In this document: positions 1-7,814 of the stretch, in pieces | How the letters are laid out: each line of letters begins with the position of its first letter | Numbering within the stretch: the first letter of the stretch is position 1 | Source: Desulfovibrionaceae bacterium | Lineage (GTDB): Bacteria > Desulfobacterota > Desulfovibrionia > Desulfovibrionales > Desulfovibrionaceae | Length of the DNA: 64,000 bases | Direction of reading: 5' to 3' | Assembly (NCBI GenBank): GCA_029011315.1 | Contig: JAQXLA010000017.1 | Span: 1 to 64,000, forward strand | The notes under the pieces: model-generated | Told to the model about the DNA's origin: nothing | Database searches by the model: none | What the model saw: the letters and a program-made list of their open reading frames with translations, nothing else | Program-made: the position numbers and the translations under genes

Positions 1-2
1 TC

Positions 3-908
3 GTGCTGAACTTCAACCGTTTGGGGTTGAAAAAGCTGATCGCCACCTGCTATGCAGGCTCCTGCATTGCCAATCGGCAGCTTTCCTTCTTTGATATCGC
101 AGGAACCGTGAAGGAAGGAAGGAAGGAAGGAAGGAAGGAAGAGTCCCGGAACATTCCGTATAAAGCCGTCGTCACGACTGTCTACGACACGACCGGAGAC
201 GGCAGCGTGGATATGCTCGACGTGGCCGAACTCTTCCGCTCCGGAGAAAATTCCCTCACGGAGCTGAGGGAAAACGGAGATTTCCGTTCCGATGAGTGCT
301 TAGCATTGTTGGATGAAGCCGATATCGTCGTTACCAATCCCCCCTTTTCCCTCTTTCGGGAATACGTCGCAACGCTGATTGAACATGAAAAGAAATTCAT
401 CATTATCGGCAATCAGAATGCTGTTACATACAAGGAAATATTCCCGTTGTTGAGAGATAATAAAATGTGGCTGGGTTCAACAATGCCAAAAGAATTTCTT
501 ACCCCTGACCTTCCGGAAGACAGAAAAAATGTCTCTGTTCGGGAAGATGGAAGCCATATTGCCAAATTTGGCAATATCTGCTGGTTCACCAATCTCGATT
601 TCAAAAAGCGTCATGAAGAAATGATTCTGTTCAAGCGGTACAGTCCTGAGAATTATCCGAAATACGACAACTACGACGCGATCAATGTCGACAACACAGC
701 CGATATCCCCTGCGATTACGACGGCGTGATGGGCGTGCCCATTACCTTTCTGAACAAGTACAGTCCCGATCAGTTTGAAATTGTAGGATGCTCTGAAAGC
801 GAAGGAAAAGGGTTTTCCGGAGATCTGTGGGACAAATCGAGTGGCGTAGCTCAACCTGTGGTCAAAGAACGACGAAAATACAAGCGTTTATTTATTAAAA
901 TAGTATAA
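3..908 (+). CDS. EcoRI-type adenine-specific DNA methyltransferase, 5' truncated, phase-variable candidate
   Basis: This is the C-terminal ~300 residues of a DNA adenine (N6) methyltransferase of the EcoRI-methylase family. The frame is open at the window edge: position 3 is a GTG inside a conserved family segment (LGLKKLIATCY at residues 7-17), so the true start lies upstream. The catalytic motif NPPF is at residues 112-115. The family blocks GNICWFTNLD and KYDNYDAINVD follow. A run of eight GAAG units (110-141) encodes a KEGR-rich loop between the conserved blocks, so a change of one unit shifts the frame. The S-adenosylmethionine motif would be upstream. No cognate endonuclease is seen on the right side. 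Family assignment is firm. The target sequence cannot be told from this. Confidence 0.9.
   Translation: MLNFNRLGLKKLIATCYAGSCIANRQLSFFDIAGTVKEGRKEGRKEESRNIPYKAVVTTVYDTTGDGSVDMLDVAELFRSGENSLTELRENGDFRSDECLALLDEADIVVTNPPFSLFREYVATLIEHEKKFIIIGNQNAVTYKEIFPLLRDNKMWLGSTMPKEFLTPDLPEDRKNVSVREDGSHIAKFGNICWFTNLDFKKRHEEMILFKRYSPENYPKYDNYDAINVDNTADIPCDYDGVMGVPITFLNKYSPDQFEIVGCSESEGKGFSGDLWDKSSGVAQPVVKERRKYKRLFIKIV
110..141 (+). repeat. Tetranucleotide microsatellite, 8 x GAAG, inside a methyltransferase gene
   Basis: Eight perfect tandem GAAG units lie in the open frame of the methyltransferase. The present count joins the conserved upstream and downstream blocks in one frame (ON). Gain of one unit would give TAA at 161-163. 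Loss of one unit would give TGA at 265-267. Both stops precede the catalytic NPPF codons (336-347). Repeats of this kind in methyltransferase genes drive phase variation in several host-adapted bacteria; here it is inferred. Confidence 0.95.
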
Positions 909-1064
909 TTAGGTATTGAAATACGCCCGGATTCTGATCATGCGCAAGCATAATCCGACGTAATGCCGGCATGCGTGGTTGGGGGGGCGTATTCTTTTGC
1001 ATCCCGGCCGGTTTTGCTGTAACAACACTGACATGTCAGCATGATCCATGCAAAGGGAGAATTT

Positions 1065-1544
1065 ATGAACTTCATCGAATCGGTCAGAACATGTCTGTTC
1101 AGCAGCAAATATCTCACCTTCAAAGGACGGGCATCCCGCTCCGAATACTGGTGGTTTCAGCTGTTTACCTTCGCAGTCGGCATTATTTTCGGATTTCTGC
1201 CTGACGATTTTGAGCTTCTCGACAACATCGTAAGCCTTCTGATGTTCATCCCGACTCTGGCCGTTGCTTCCCGGCGTCTGCACGACTGGAACCGCTCTGC
1301 CTGGTGGATGCTGCTTCCGGGGCTGAATTTTGCTGCGGGCATGATTCTCATCGGCATATCCGAAGTGATACACGAAGTTGAAAGCGAAGCGTTGCCGCTG
1401 CTGAGCATATTCGGCTGCCTTTTCTGCATCTTCGGATTCATTTCCTCTATTGTCCTGTATGCGCACAGGCCTACACCCGGAACAAATCGCTTCGGAAACA
1501 ACCCGCTCGATCCGCCTGCCATCTGCACAGTCAAAAATGTCTGA
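1065..1544 (+). CDS. DUF805 family inner-membrane protein
   Basis: A 159-residue membrane protein of the DUF805 (YhaH-like) family, whose function is not established. Family marks are RASRSEYWWFQLF near the N-terminus, SRRLHDWNRSAWW in the middle and the C-terminal NRFGNNPL signature. About four hydrophobic segments are visible. I chose the ATG at 1065 because AAAGGGAGA precedes it by 4-5 bases and the usual short N-terminal helix follows. An in-frame ATG at 1041 is less likely. The 156 bases upstream, after the methyltransferase, contain a run of seven G (981-987) and no clear promoter. It converges on trkH, leaving 15 bases between the stop codons. Confidence 0.85.
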   Translation: MNFIESVRTCLFSSKYLTFKGRASRSEYWWFQLFTFAVGIIFGFLPDDFELLDNIVSLLMFIPTLAVASRRLHDWNRSAWWMLLPGLNFAAGMILIGISEVIHEVESEALPLLSIFGCLFCIFGFISSIVLYAHRPTPGTNRFGNNPLDPPAICTVKNV

Positions 1545-1559
1545 GATCGACCGTCCTGT

Positions 1560-3029
1560 CTAGAGTCCGATGCGCCGCTTCTGCTCAGCCCGGAAACGAA
1601 ACCGGCTTATGCACAGGCAAAATCCCATAGGAACGATAAAGATTTCAAGCCGTCCGAGAATCATGCCGATTATTTCCACAATCAGCGTTGCATCGTTCGT
1701 TTCAGGACCGGTCAGGCCGATGGAAACGCCGACTGTACCCAAGGTGGAAGCGAATTCAAAAACCGCTTCCGTCAGCGTACAGTCCGCCGTCAGCGTGAGC
1801 AAAAGCGAGCCAGCTACGAACAGCAGCAGATAGCTCCCAACAAAGCCGAGCGTATCGGACCGCAGATCTTCATCGATTTCCGTTCTTCCCTGTGCCTTGA
1901 AGAAGGCAGGGCTTTTCACCTGGCGCACCGAAACAAACCTTTTCTGCACATCCTGCCAAATGATTCGCAGCATCAGATAAGCTCGAATGAGCTTTAATCC
2001 TCCGGAGGTTGATCCCATGCCTCCGCCAATCAGCATCAGCAAAATCAGCAACCCCAGAGCAAACGGCGGCCATTCCGCATAGGAAACCGTGGAATATCCG
2101 GTTGTAGTCAGCACTGAAACGACATTGAACAGTGCATCGCGAAAGGCTTGGATCAGCCCGCTCTTCCCTGCCCAGAAAAGAGAAAGGGCTGCTAAAGGCA
2201 CGAAGACAATCAGCAGCGCAGCCATGAAACGCACTTCGCTGACCCGAATGGTCTGATTCCATTTCCAGCGCGCCGCAAGCAGAATAACGGCGAAATTCGT
2301 CGCGCCAAGAAGCATCAGCAGCACCGTGACCAGTTCAACGGAAAGGCTGTTGTACCATCCAAGGCTTTCCGTCCTGACGGAAAAGCCGCCTGTGGCAAAG
2401 CTGCACATTGCATGGCACAGGCTTTCAAAGAGAGGCATGCCGCAGAGCCTGTAGGCGGCACTGCCAATCAGAAGAACGATCATATAAATCGCGACGATGA
2501 CTCGCGCTGTTTTCTTCAAATTCGGCAAAAGCTTGTCTGGATGACCTTCAGCTGAAAAAAGAGCCATGGACTGCCGGTCAGAGATCAGAAAAAGCATCAT
2601 CACGATAAACCCGATGCCGCCGCAATACTGCATGAAGCTTCTGTAAAATAGAAAAATCGGTGCTGCAGACGAAGGATCCATGACGGAAAGACCGGCTGTT
2701 GTCCAGCCGCTGACCGATTCAAAAAGCGCCTGCACAAAACGCAACTGCCCGGACAGAAAAAAAGGCAGCGCGCCGATCACCATGCTCCAGATCCAGATAA
2801 ACAGTACTGTTCCGATGCCGCTCTGAGAAGCATCAAAAAGCGTAAGATTTTTGCGCCGGAAGCAGCACATCACGCCTGCGGCAAGAGAAAAAAGCGATGG
2901 CAGAAGAAAACAGAAGAGGAATACCGAATTTTCCGGGTAAAAAGGAATGACAAGGAGAGGGACCGCCTCAAGAAGCCCGAAAATCATCATCAGCCTGCTG
3001 AGAACGCTCCTTTGCGTCACTTCCGCCAT
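1560..3029 (-). CDS. trkH: TrkH-family potassium channel subunit
   Basis: Membrane pore subunit of a Trk/Ktr potassium uptake system, 489 residues. The four pore-loop selectivity segments are visible in order: SGWTTAG, SFATGGFS, TTTGYST and TLGTVGVS. Each carries the filter glycine, and hydrophobic helices surround them. Length is normal for TrkH. The start overlaps the end of the preceding RCK gene by 13 bases, so the two are probably translationally coupled. It is the last gene of a three-gene minus-strand operon (RCK, RCK, TrkH). Gating by the two RCK proteins through NAD(H) or ATP binding is known for the family and inferred here. Confidence 0.93.
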   Translation of the reverse strand: MAEVTQRSVLSRLMMIFGLLEAVPLLVIPFYPENSVFLFCFLLPSLFSLAAGVMCCFRRKNLTLFDASQSGIGTVLFIWIWSMVIGALPFFLSGQLRFVQALFESVSGWTTAGLSVMDPSSAAPIFLFYRSFMQYCGGIGFIVMMLFLISDRQSMALFSAEGHPDKLLPNLKKTARVIVAIYMIVLLIGSAAYRLCGMPLFESLCHAMCSFATGGFSVRTESLGWYNSLSVELVTVLLMLLGATNFAVILLAARWKWNQTIRVSEVRFMAALLIVFVPLAALSLFWAGKSGLIQAFRDALFNVVSVLTTTGYSTVSYAEWPPFALGLLILLMLIGGGMGSTSGGLKLIRAYLMLRIIWQDVQKRFVSVRQVKSPAFFKAQGRTEIDEDLRSDTLGFVGSYLLLFVAGSLLLTLTADCTLTEAVFEFASTLGTVGVSIGLTGPETNDATLIVEIIGMILGRLEIFIVPMGFCLCISRFRFRAEQKRRIGL

Positions 3030-3697
3030 GATAGCTCTCCCTTCAGCTTCCGTATGGCCACTTCATCCTGATCACTGCTGGAAATCAGCACCAGAATATC
3101 GCCTTCAAAGATTTCCGTATCGCCCTTGGGAATAAGCGTCTGGCTCTGACGCAGGATGCAGCCGATAATGACTTCTTTTGGCAAATCGAGATCCCGAACC
3201 AGCTTCCGCACGGCTCGATCTCCTTCTGCCACGGGAAGCTCACAAATTCTCACGCGCCCCTCGCCGATGGGCACAGAACTGATCAGCTCATCCATAAAAG
3301 CCTGCTGCTCAATAATGCCGGCAACGACGGAAATCGCGCAGATCACGCGATCGACTCCCATTTTGTAGAAAAAAGCCGTTTTCTTCGGATCGGAAAGCAG
3401 GGAAATCGTTTTAGGAATCTGAAATTTTTTCTTGCACAGCTCGCAGATAACCAGATTGTCTTCATCTGCAGGTGTCAGGGCTATGGCGATGTCAGCTTCT
3501 CCAGCTCCGGCATCTTCCAAAACGCACGGTCTGGAACCATCTCCCGCAATCACCTTCAGCCGTTCATTCTGCGCCAGTTTCTCGCAGTCGGCATAGCTGC
3601 TGTTGATCACCGTAACCTGATACCCTCTTTCAAGGAGAGACTGCGCTAAAATTCTGGCCTTGCTCCTTCCGCCTATCAGCAAAACTCTGGTTTTCAT
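3017..3697 (-). CDS. trkA: TrkA-like RCK protein with TrkA-N and TrkA-C domains
   Basis: Cytoplasmic potassium-channel regulator of 226 residues. An N-terminal Rossmann (TrkA-N) domain starts with VLLIGG at about residues 5-10. A TrkA-C domain fills roughly residues 140-220 and ends with the family feature of an F-x-GD loop (FEGDILVLIS). It is about half the length of E. coli TrkA, and the other half is the separate gene upstream. The start codon shares one base with that gene's stop (TAATG), and a good GGAGG lies seven bases ahead, so this is a real gene boundary, not a frameshift. It probably forms the gating ring on TrkH together with its neighbour. Confidence 0.88.
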   Translation of the reverse strand: MKTRVLLIGGRSKARILAQSLLERGYQVTVINSSYADCEKLAQNERLKVIAGDGSRPCVLEDAGAGEADIAIALTPADEDNLVICELCKKKFQIPKTISLLSDPKKTAFFYKMGVDRVICAISVVAGIIEQQAFMDELISSVPIGEGRVRICELPVAEGDRAVRKLVRDLDLPKEVIIGCILRQSQTLIPKGDTEIFEGDILVLISSSDQDEVAIRKLKGELSWRK

Positions 3698-4134
3698 TAT
3701 TTTGCCTCCATATTGAGCAGACGGCTGATCTCTCTTGCGGAAAGAAGTACAGGGCAGACGGTATCAATACCGAATTCCTGATAGACGCATTCCCTCTTGG
3801 GATCAAACAGGCGCGAAATGACCCGCCTGACATGAAAATATTCCCTGGCAAGCTGGGCGATCATGATATTGACATTGTCGCTGTTTGTGACAGCGACAAC
3901 CGTATCGGCCCTCTCAATTCCAGCTTCCCTCAGAATATCCGGACTGGTGCCGTCACCCTCCACGGTGAGTCCGCCGAAAGAAGGAGACAGCCGCCGAAAC
4001 GCCGCTTTATTCCTGTCAAGAATCACAACGTCTCCTCCAGCTTCAGACAAAGCGTCGGCCAGTGTGGCACCGAGACGCCCGCAGCCGACAATGATGGCAT
4101 ATGCGGGATGATCAGCTTTGACAAACAGATTCAT
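3697..4134 (-). CDS. TrkA-N domain-only RCK protein
   Basis: A 145-residue single-domain nucleotide-binding regulator. IIVGCGRLGATLA (about residues 14-26) is the Rossmann glycine loop, and the acidic residue of VVILD ends strand two, as in NAD(H)-binding TrkA-N domains. No TrkA-C domain follows. It is the first gene of the trk operon, overlaps the next RCK gene by one base and corresponds to the N-terminal half of long TrkA proteins. AGGAGA lies close upstream of the ATG. The only intrinsic terminator-like hairpin nearby (4167-4192) belongs to mgtE upstream, so the trk genes need a promoter after it or read-through; I found no convincing promoter. Confidence 0.85.
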   Translation of the reverse strand: MNLFVKADHPAYAIIVGCGRLGATLADALSEAGGDVVILDRNKAAFRRLSPSFGGLTVEGDGTSPDILREAGIERADTVVAVTNSDNVNIMIAQLAREYFHVRRVISRLFDPKRECVYQEFGIDTVCPVLLSAREISRLLNMEAK

Positions 4135-4166
4135 GGACTCTCCTGCTTTTCAGAACGGTGGTGAAG

Positions 4167-4192
4167 AAAAAGCCCCGCATTCAGGGGCTTTT
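4167..4192 (-). terminator. Rho-independent terminator of mgtE
   Basis: A perfect 9-bp stem (AAAAGCCCC / GGGGCTTTT) with a 7-base loop. On the minus strand it is followed directly by a T run. It lies 23 bases past the mgtE stop and ahead of the trk operon. Confidence 0.85.
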
Positions 4193-4215
4193 CTGTTCAA
4201 ATTTCGTCAAAAAGA

Positions 4216-5574
4216 CTAGAGAAGAAACGCGCTGGCCAAACCGAGAAAGATGAAAAATCCGCCGCTGTCAGTCAATGCCGTCAGGAAAATGCTGGACGCT
4301 TGAGCCGGATCCCGGCCAATAGCCCGAAAAATCAGCGGTATCGCACTGCCCGCAAGAGCTCCGAGCAGCATATCGCCCAACAGAGCCGCAGACATCACCA
4401 GCCCGAGAGAAAAGCTGGACGAGAATACGCACACGCCGACGCAGGCAATCATCGCCATAATAAACCCGGCAAACAGGCCGATTTTTCCTTCTCGCAGCAC
4501 AGCGCACCAGGCCTTGCGCGTTTCAAAACGCTCGGTGGCCAGCTGCCGAATCATCACGGCCAATGCCTGCTGTCCGGTATTGCCGGCCTGATTGGCTACC
4601 ATGGGCATCAGGACGGCAAGAAGTGCCATGTCAGCGATAGCTCCCTCAAAAAGATAGACGACAAAGGCCGAGAGAGCCGAAGTCGCCATATTCACCACCA
4701 GCCAGGGAAGGCGCATCCGCACCGAATCCCGCCACGGCGTATCAACAGTTTCATCCTGACCTGCGCCCACCATGCCCAGCATATCTTCGCTGGCTTCATC
4801 CTGAATAATATCCATGATGTCGTCATAAGTCGCCACGCCCAGAAGCCGGCCTTCGTAATCCACTACCGGAAGAGCCATAAAATTGTAGCGGCTCATAACC
4901 CGAGCCACTTCCTCCCTGTCCGTATCGTAGCGCACAGTGATCACATCCTGATCAACAATTGCATCTCGCAGCATCGTTCCGGGTCTGGAAAGCATCAGAT
5001 CGCGTAGCGAAAGCACGCCGGTCAGGATATCCTTCCGATCCACCACATAGGCATAGTAGGCGACCTCACGGTCTTCCTCCATGCCGTGGCGTATTTCCAG
5101 AATGGCTTCATCCGCAGTCAGGGTTTCCCGCAAACGAATGATTTCGGTATTCATGATGCCGCCAGCCGTATCGGCGTCAAACGACATCAGGCGGCGCAGC
5201 TCTTCCGCGTCTTCCTCGTCCATGCGGCTCAACAGGACATTGCGGTGCTCCTGCTGCACTTCATCGAGAACATCCGCCGCGTCATCAGGCGACATTTCCG
5301 AAAGAATTTCCGTCGCCCGTTCCGGCTTCAGCCTTTCCAGCACATCACCGGCAAGATCCTCATCAAGTTCCGCAAGAGCTTCAGCCGCATCTTCAGCCGG
5401 CATATTCTCCAAAACACTGAGCTGCTCCTGAGGACTGAGATTTTCCAGATGATCCGCCATGTCGGCAGGATGAAAAAAATCCGTTTCTCCCTGAACGGCA
5501 TTCTGCAGGGACGTATCCGATGCCGCAGAATCCACGATGCTTTTCTCTCTTTCCTTTTCTTCCTGCATTGCCAT
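4216..5574 (-). CDS. mgtE: MgtE-family magnesium transporter
   Basis: Magnesium-selective inner-membrane channel, 452 residues from the chosen start. Order of domains: an acidic MgtE_N superhelical domain (about 20-130), two CBS domains (about 135-260, with VVDRKDILTGVLSLRDL and ALPVVDYEGRLLGVATYDD), a connecting helix, and five transmembrane segments with PMVANQAGNTGQQAL. The open frame runs further upstream, but the extra 86 residues do not look like MgtE. The ATG at 5574 has GGGGGGAAG about eight bases ahead. In the family the cytosolic domains close the pore when magnesium is high. I saw no magnesium riboswitch in the leader. Confidence 0.92.
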   Translation of the reverse strand: MAMQEEKEREKSIVDSAASDTSLQNAVQGETDFFHPADMADHLENLSPQEQLSVLENMPAEDAAEALAELDEDLAGDVLERLKPERATEILSEMSPDDAADVLDEVQQEHRNVLLSRMDEEDAEELRRLMSFDADTAGGIMNTEIIRLRETLTADEAILEIRHGMEEDREVAYYAYVVDRKDILTGVLSLRDLMLSRPGTMLRDAIVDQDVITVRYDTDREEVARVMSRYNFMALPVVDYEGRLLGVATYDDIMDIIQDEASEDMLGMVGAGQDETVDTPWRDSVRMRLPWLVVNMATSALSAFVVYLFEGAIADMALLAVLMPMVANQAGNTGQQALAVMIRQLATERFETRKAWCAVLREGKIGLFAGFIMAMIACVGVCVFSSSFSLGLVMSAALLGDMLLGALAGSAIPLIFRAIGRDPAQASSIFLTALTDSGGFFIFLGLASAFLL

Positions 5575-5652
5575 GATGTATCTTCCCCCCTTCTTTCCAA
5601 AAGGCACACAGAATGCGTAAAGAAGCCAATAAGAACACATACGCATGGCATC

Positions 5653-5681
5653 TTGACGAAAAGCCGCGATCTCACTAGTCT
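5653..5681 (+). promoter_or_regulatory. Predicted sigma-70 promoter of the nadCAB operon
   Basis: TTGACG at 5653-5658, a 17-base spacer, and TAGTCT at 5676-5681. It points toward nadC and would give a leader of about 90 bases that contains the hairpin at 5699-5743. Confidence 0.5.
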
Positions 5682-5698
5682 GAACATCTATGTCAACA

Positions 5699-5755
5699 GG
5701 GCAAATCTCCTCTGGATACTGCTGTATCCAGCACAGGCTGCCCTTCACTTTTTTT
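5699..5755 (+). promoter_or_regulatory. Attenuator-like hairpin with T run in the nadCAB leader
   Basis: A perfect 8-bp stem CTGGATAC / GTATCCAG with a TGCT loop (5712-5731) is enclosed by CCT/AGG and an outer GGGCA / TGCCC pair (5699-5703, 5739-5743). Seven T residues follow at 5749-5755. The element lies between the predicted promoter and the nadC start at 5782. It has the form of an intrinsic terminator inside a leader. The inner dyad could instead be a repressor operator. Confidence 0.5.
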
Positions 5756-5781
5756 ATCACTGCACAAGGTACGGGACAAGG

Positions 5782-6699
5782 ATGAAACTTCCAGAATTTT
5801 CGGAATATTTTAGCGGCGAAGCGCGCAAACACCTTTTGAAACTGCTTGAAGTTGCCGTGGAGGAAGATGGTCCCGATCTCACATCGGATGGCATCTTTAG
5901 CCCTTCTGATACCGTGACGGCGGAAATCATTGCCAAGGAAGCTACGATCGTGGCCGGACTGCCAGTTATTCCCATTATCATGGATCTCTGCGCCGTCATG
6001 CCTGACGATCTTGGATATACCTGGCAGGCTCTGGCGTCCGAAGGCGAAAGGGTTGCCGCCGGAACACTTGCAGCCCGGATTTCCGGATCCGCACGGCGCG
6101 TACTGAAAGCCGAACGCATCATCCTGAATTTCATCAGCCGCGTTTCCGGTATCGCCCGGCTGACATCAGAATATGTTCACGCTCTGGAAGGAACCGGAAC
6201 CCGTCTTCTTGATACCCGCAAGACGGCTCCTGGCCTGCGCTATCCCGATAAATACGGCGTGTTGTGCGGCGGAGGCACCAATCATCGCCGCAATCTGGTC
6301 GAAATGCTGATGATTAAAGACAACCACATTGACGCAGCCGGATCTATTTCTGCCGCCGTTGCCAAACTGCGATCCGTTTATGAAAAATGCCCTCCCATTG
6401 AGGTCGAATGCCGCAATGCTGATGAAGTCAGGGAAGCCGTTGCCTGTGCTGTCGATCGCATCATGCTCGACAACATGCATCCAGAAGATCTCCAGACTAT
6501 GTTGGCTCTCATTCCCGCCAAGATTGAAACAGAAGTTAGCGGGGGCGTAACGCTGGAAACCATTCGCACATTCGCTTCTTCAGCTGCGACTCGCCGTCTT
6601 GACTTCATTTCCGTCGGGCGCATTACCAATTCAGCTGCTGTGTCGGATTTCAGCATGCGCATTTCCCAGGACTTTTCAAACCGGAGAAATCCCCAATGA
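5782..6699 (+). CDS. nadC: Quinolinate phosphoribosyltransferase (carboxylating)
   Basis: Cytosolic enzyme joining quinolinate to PRPP to give nicotinate mononucleotide, carbon dioxide and pyrophosphate, the third step of NAD synthesis from aspartate. 305 residues. The hallmark LDTRKTAPGLR (about 150-160) supplies the catalytic Lys and Arg residues; GGGTNHRRNL and MIKDNHI follow, and SGGVTLETI is near the C-terminus. The open frame extends far upstream, antisense to mgtE. ATG 5782 is the start that fits the family N-terminus. The stop overlaps the nadA start as ATGA. First gene of nadC-nadA-nadB. Confidence 0.96.
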   Translation: MKLPEFSEYFSGEARKHLLKLLEVAVEEDGPDLTSDGIFSPSDTVTAEIIAKEATIVAGLPVIPIIMDLCAVMPDDLGYTWQALASEGERVAAGTLAARISGSARRVLKAERIILNFISRVSGIARLTSEYVHALEGTGTRLLDTRKTAPGLRYPDKYGVLCGGGTNHRRNLVEMLMIKDNHIDAAGSISAAVAKLRSVYEKCPPIEVECRNADEVREAVACAVDRIMLDNMHPEDLQTMLALIPAKIETEVSGGVTLETIRTFASSAATRRLDFISVGRITNSAAVSDFSMRISQDFSNRRNPQ

Positions 6700-7739
6700 C
6701 CACGCTTTCCGAAACCGCCGCGCAGATCGAACAGCTTCGCCGTGACCTCGGCTCTACTCTGACGATCCTCGGACATCACTATCAAAACGACAACATCGTC
6801 GGACACTGTGACTTTCTCGGCGATTCGCTGGAACTGGCTCGCCGCATCGAACACATTCAGTCCAAACATATCGTATTCTGCGGCGTGCATTTTATGGCGG
6901 AATCGGCCGCTCTGCTTGCCGGATCCGGACAGCGGGTCTACATCCCCGATCCAGAAGCTGACTGTCTGATGGCCAGAATGTCTCCGGCTGGGGCGCTGGA
7001 TCGCACCCTGGCCTTTCTGACGGCCGGCGGCCAACGCCTGATGCCTCTCGCCTATGTCAACACCACGCTTGCTGTCAAAGCCGTTGTCGGCCGGTACGGC
7101 GGCACGGTATGCACTTCAGCCAACGCAAAAAAAATGCTCGCCTGGGCTTTGGAACAAAGCGGAAGAGTGCTGTTTCTCCCTGACAAAAACCTCGGCCGGA
7201 ATACGGCGCACGATCTTGGCATTGATGACAGCGAAATTTTTCAGCTGACGCTCCGCAACGGGGAAATTGTCAATGCCGATCAGGCAGGCAGCGCCAGAAT
7301 CCTGCTCTGGCCCGGATTCTGTCCCATCCACGATATTTTCATGGAAAAAGATCTGCAGTCTGCCAGAGCAAAGGATCCAGCCTGCAGAATTATCGTGCAC
7401 CCCGAAAGCTCTCCGGAAGTGACTGCTATGGCTGACGCTGCGGGATCGACCTCTTTTCTTATCCGCTGCGCCGCCGAAGCCAAAGCCGGAGATCATCTCG
7501 TCATCGGCACAGAAAGCAATCTGGTCTGCAGACTGAGAGATCTTCACGCATCCCGAGGCGTCATCATTGATGAACTGGATGCTTCTTACTGCAAAAACAT
7601 GGCGAAGATTACGCCTGAAAAACTGCTCCAAACCCTGCAGGACATCGCCAACGGATCTGCAGAGGCTGTTGTGCTGCGCGGAGAGGAAATTGAACCGGCA
7701 AAAGCCGCGCTGGAACGGATGCTCCAGGTTTGCGCCTGA
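6696..7739 (+). CDS. nadA: Quinolinate synthase
   Basis: Iron-sulfur enzyme condensing iminoaspartate (from NadB) with dihydroxyacetone phosphate to quinolinate. 347 residues, the same as E. coli NadA. The three ligands of its [4Fe-4S] cluster are visible as Cys90 (PEADCLMA), Cys209 (GFCPIH) and Cys299 (YCKNM), matching the family spacing. GHHYQ near residue 26 and HPESSPEV are substrate-side motifs. The cluster is oxygen sensitive, which fits an anaerobic host. It overlaps nadC by four bases, and a 75-base gap leads to nadB. Confidence 0.97.
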   Translation: MTTLSETAAQIEQLRRDLGSTLTILGHHYQNDNIVGHCDFLGDSLELARRIEHIQSKHIVFCGVHFMAESAALLAGSGQRVYIPDPEADCLMARMSPAGALDRTLAFLTAGGQRLMPLAYVNTTLAVKAVVGRYGGTVCTSANAKKMLAWALEQSGRVLFLPDKNLGRNTAHDLGIDDSEIFQLTLRNGEIVNADQAGSARILLWPGFCPIHDIFMEKDLQSARAKDPACRIIVHPESSPEVTAMADAAGSTSFLIRCAAEAKAGDHLVIGTESNLVCRLRDLHASRGVIIDELDASYCKNMAKITPEKLLQTLQDIANGSAEAVVLRGEEIEPAKAALERMLQVCA

Positions 7740-7814
7740 TTCGTTCAGCACAGTTCAAATAAATGCGAAAGGGCCATCCGGAAGCATCTTCCGTCCCTGA
7801 AAGGAAAAAGGGCT

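Noticed and set aside
981-987. G7 tract between the methyltransferase and DUF805 genes as a promoter switch
   Set aside because: Too short and no promoter elements could be placed around it.
3695-3699. Frameshift or nonsense mutation splitting trkA
   Set aside because: TAATG junction with GGAGG at correct spacing shows a true gene boundary.
4300-5007. 235-codon open frame antisense to mgtE, rich in His and Arg
   Set aside because: Low-complexity shadow composition; MgtE on the other strand is certain.
5086-5781. Upstream extension of the nadC frame
   Set aside because: Runs antisense through mgtE and does not match NadC; ATG 5782 fits the family start.
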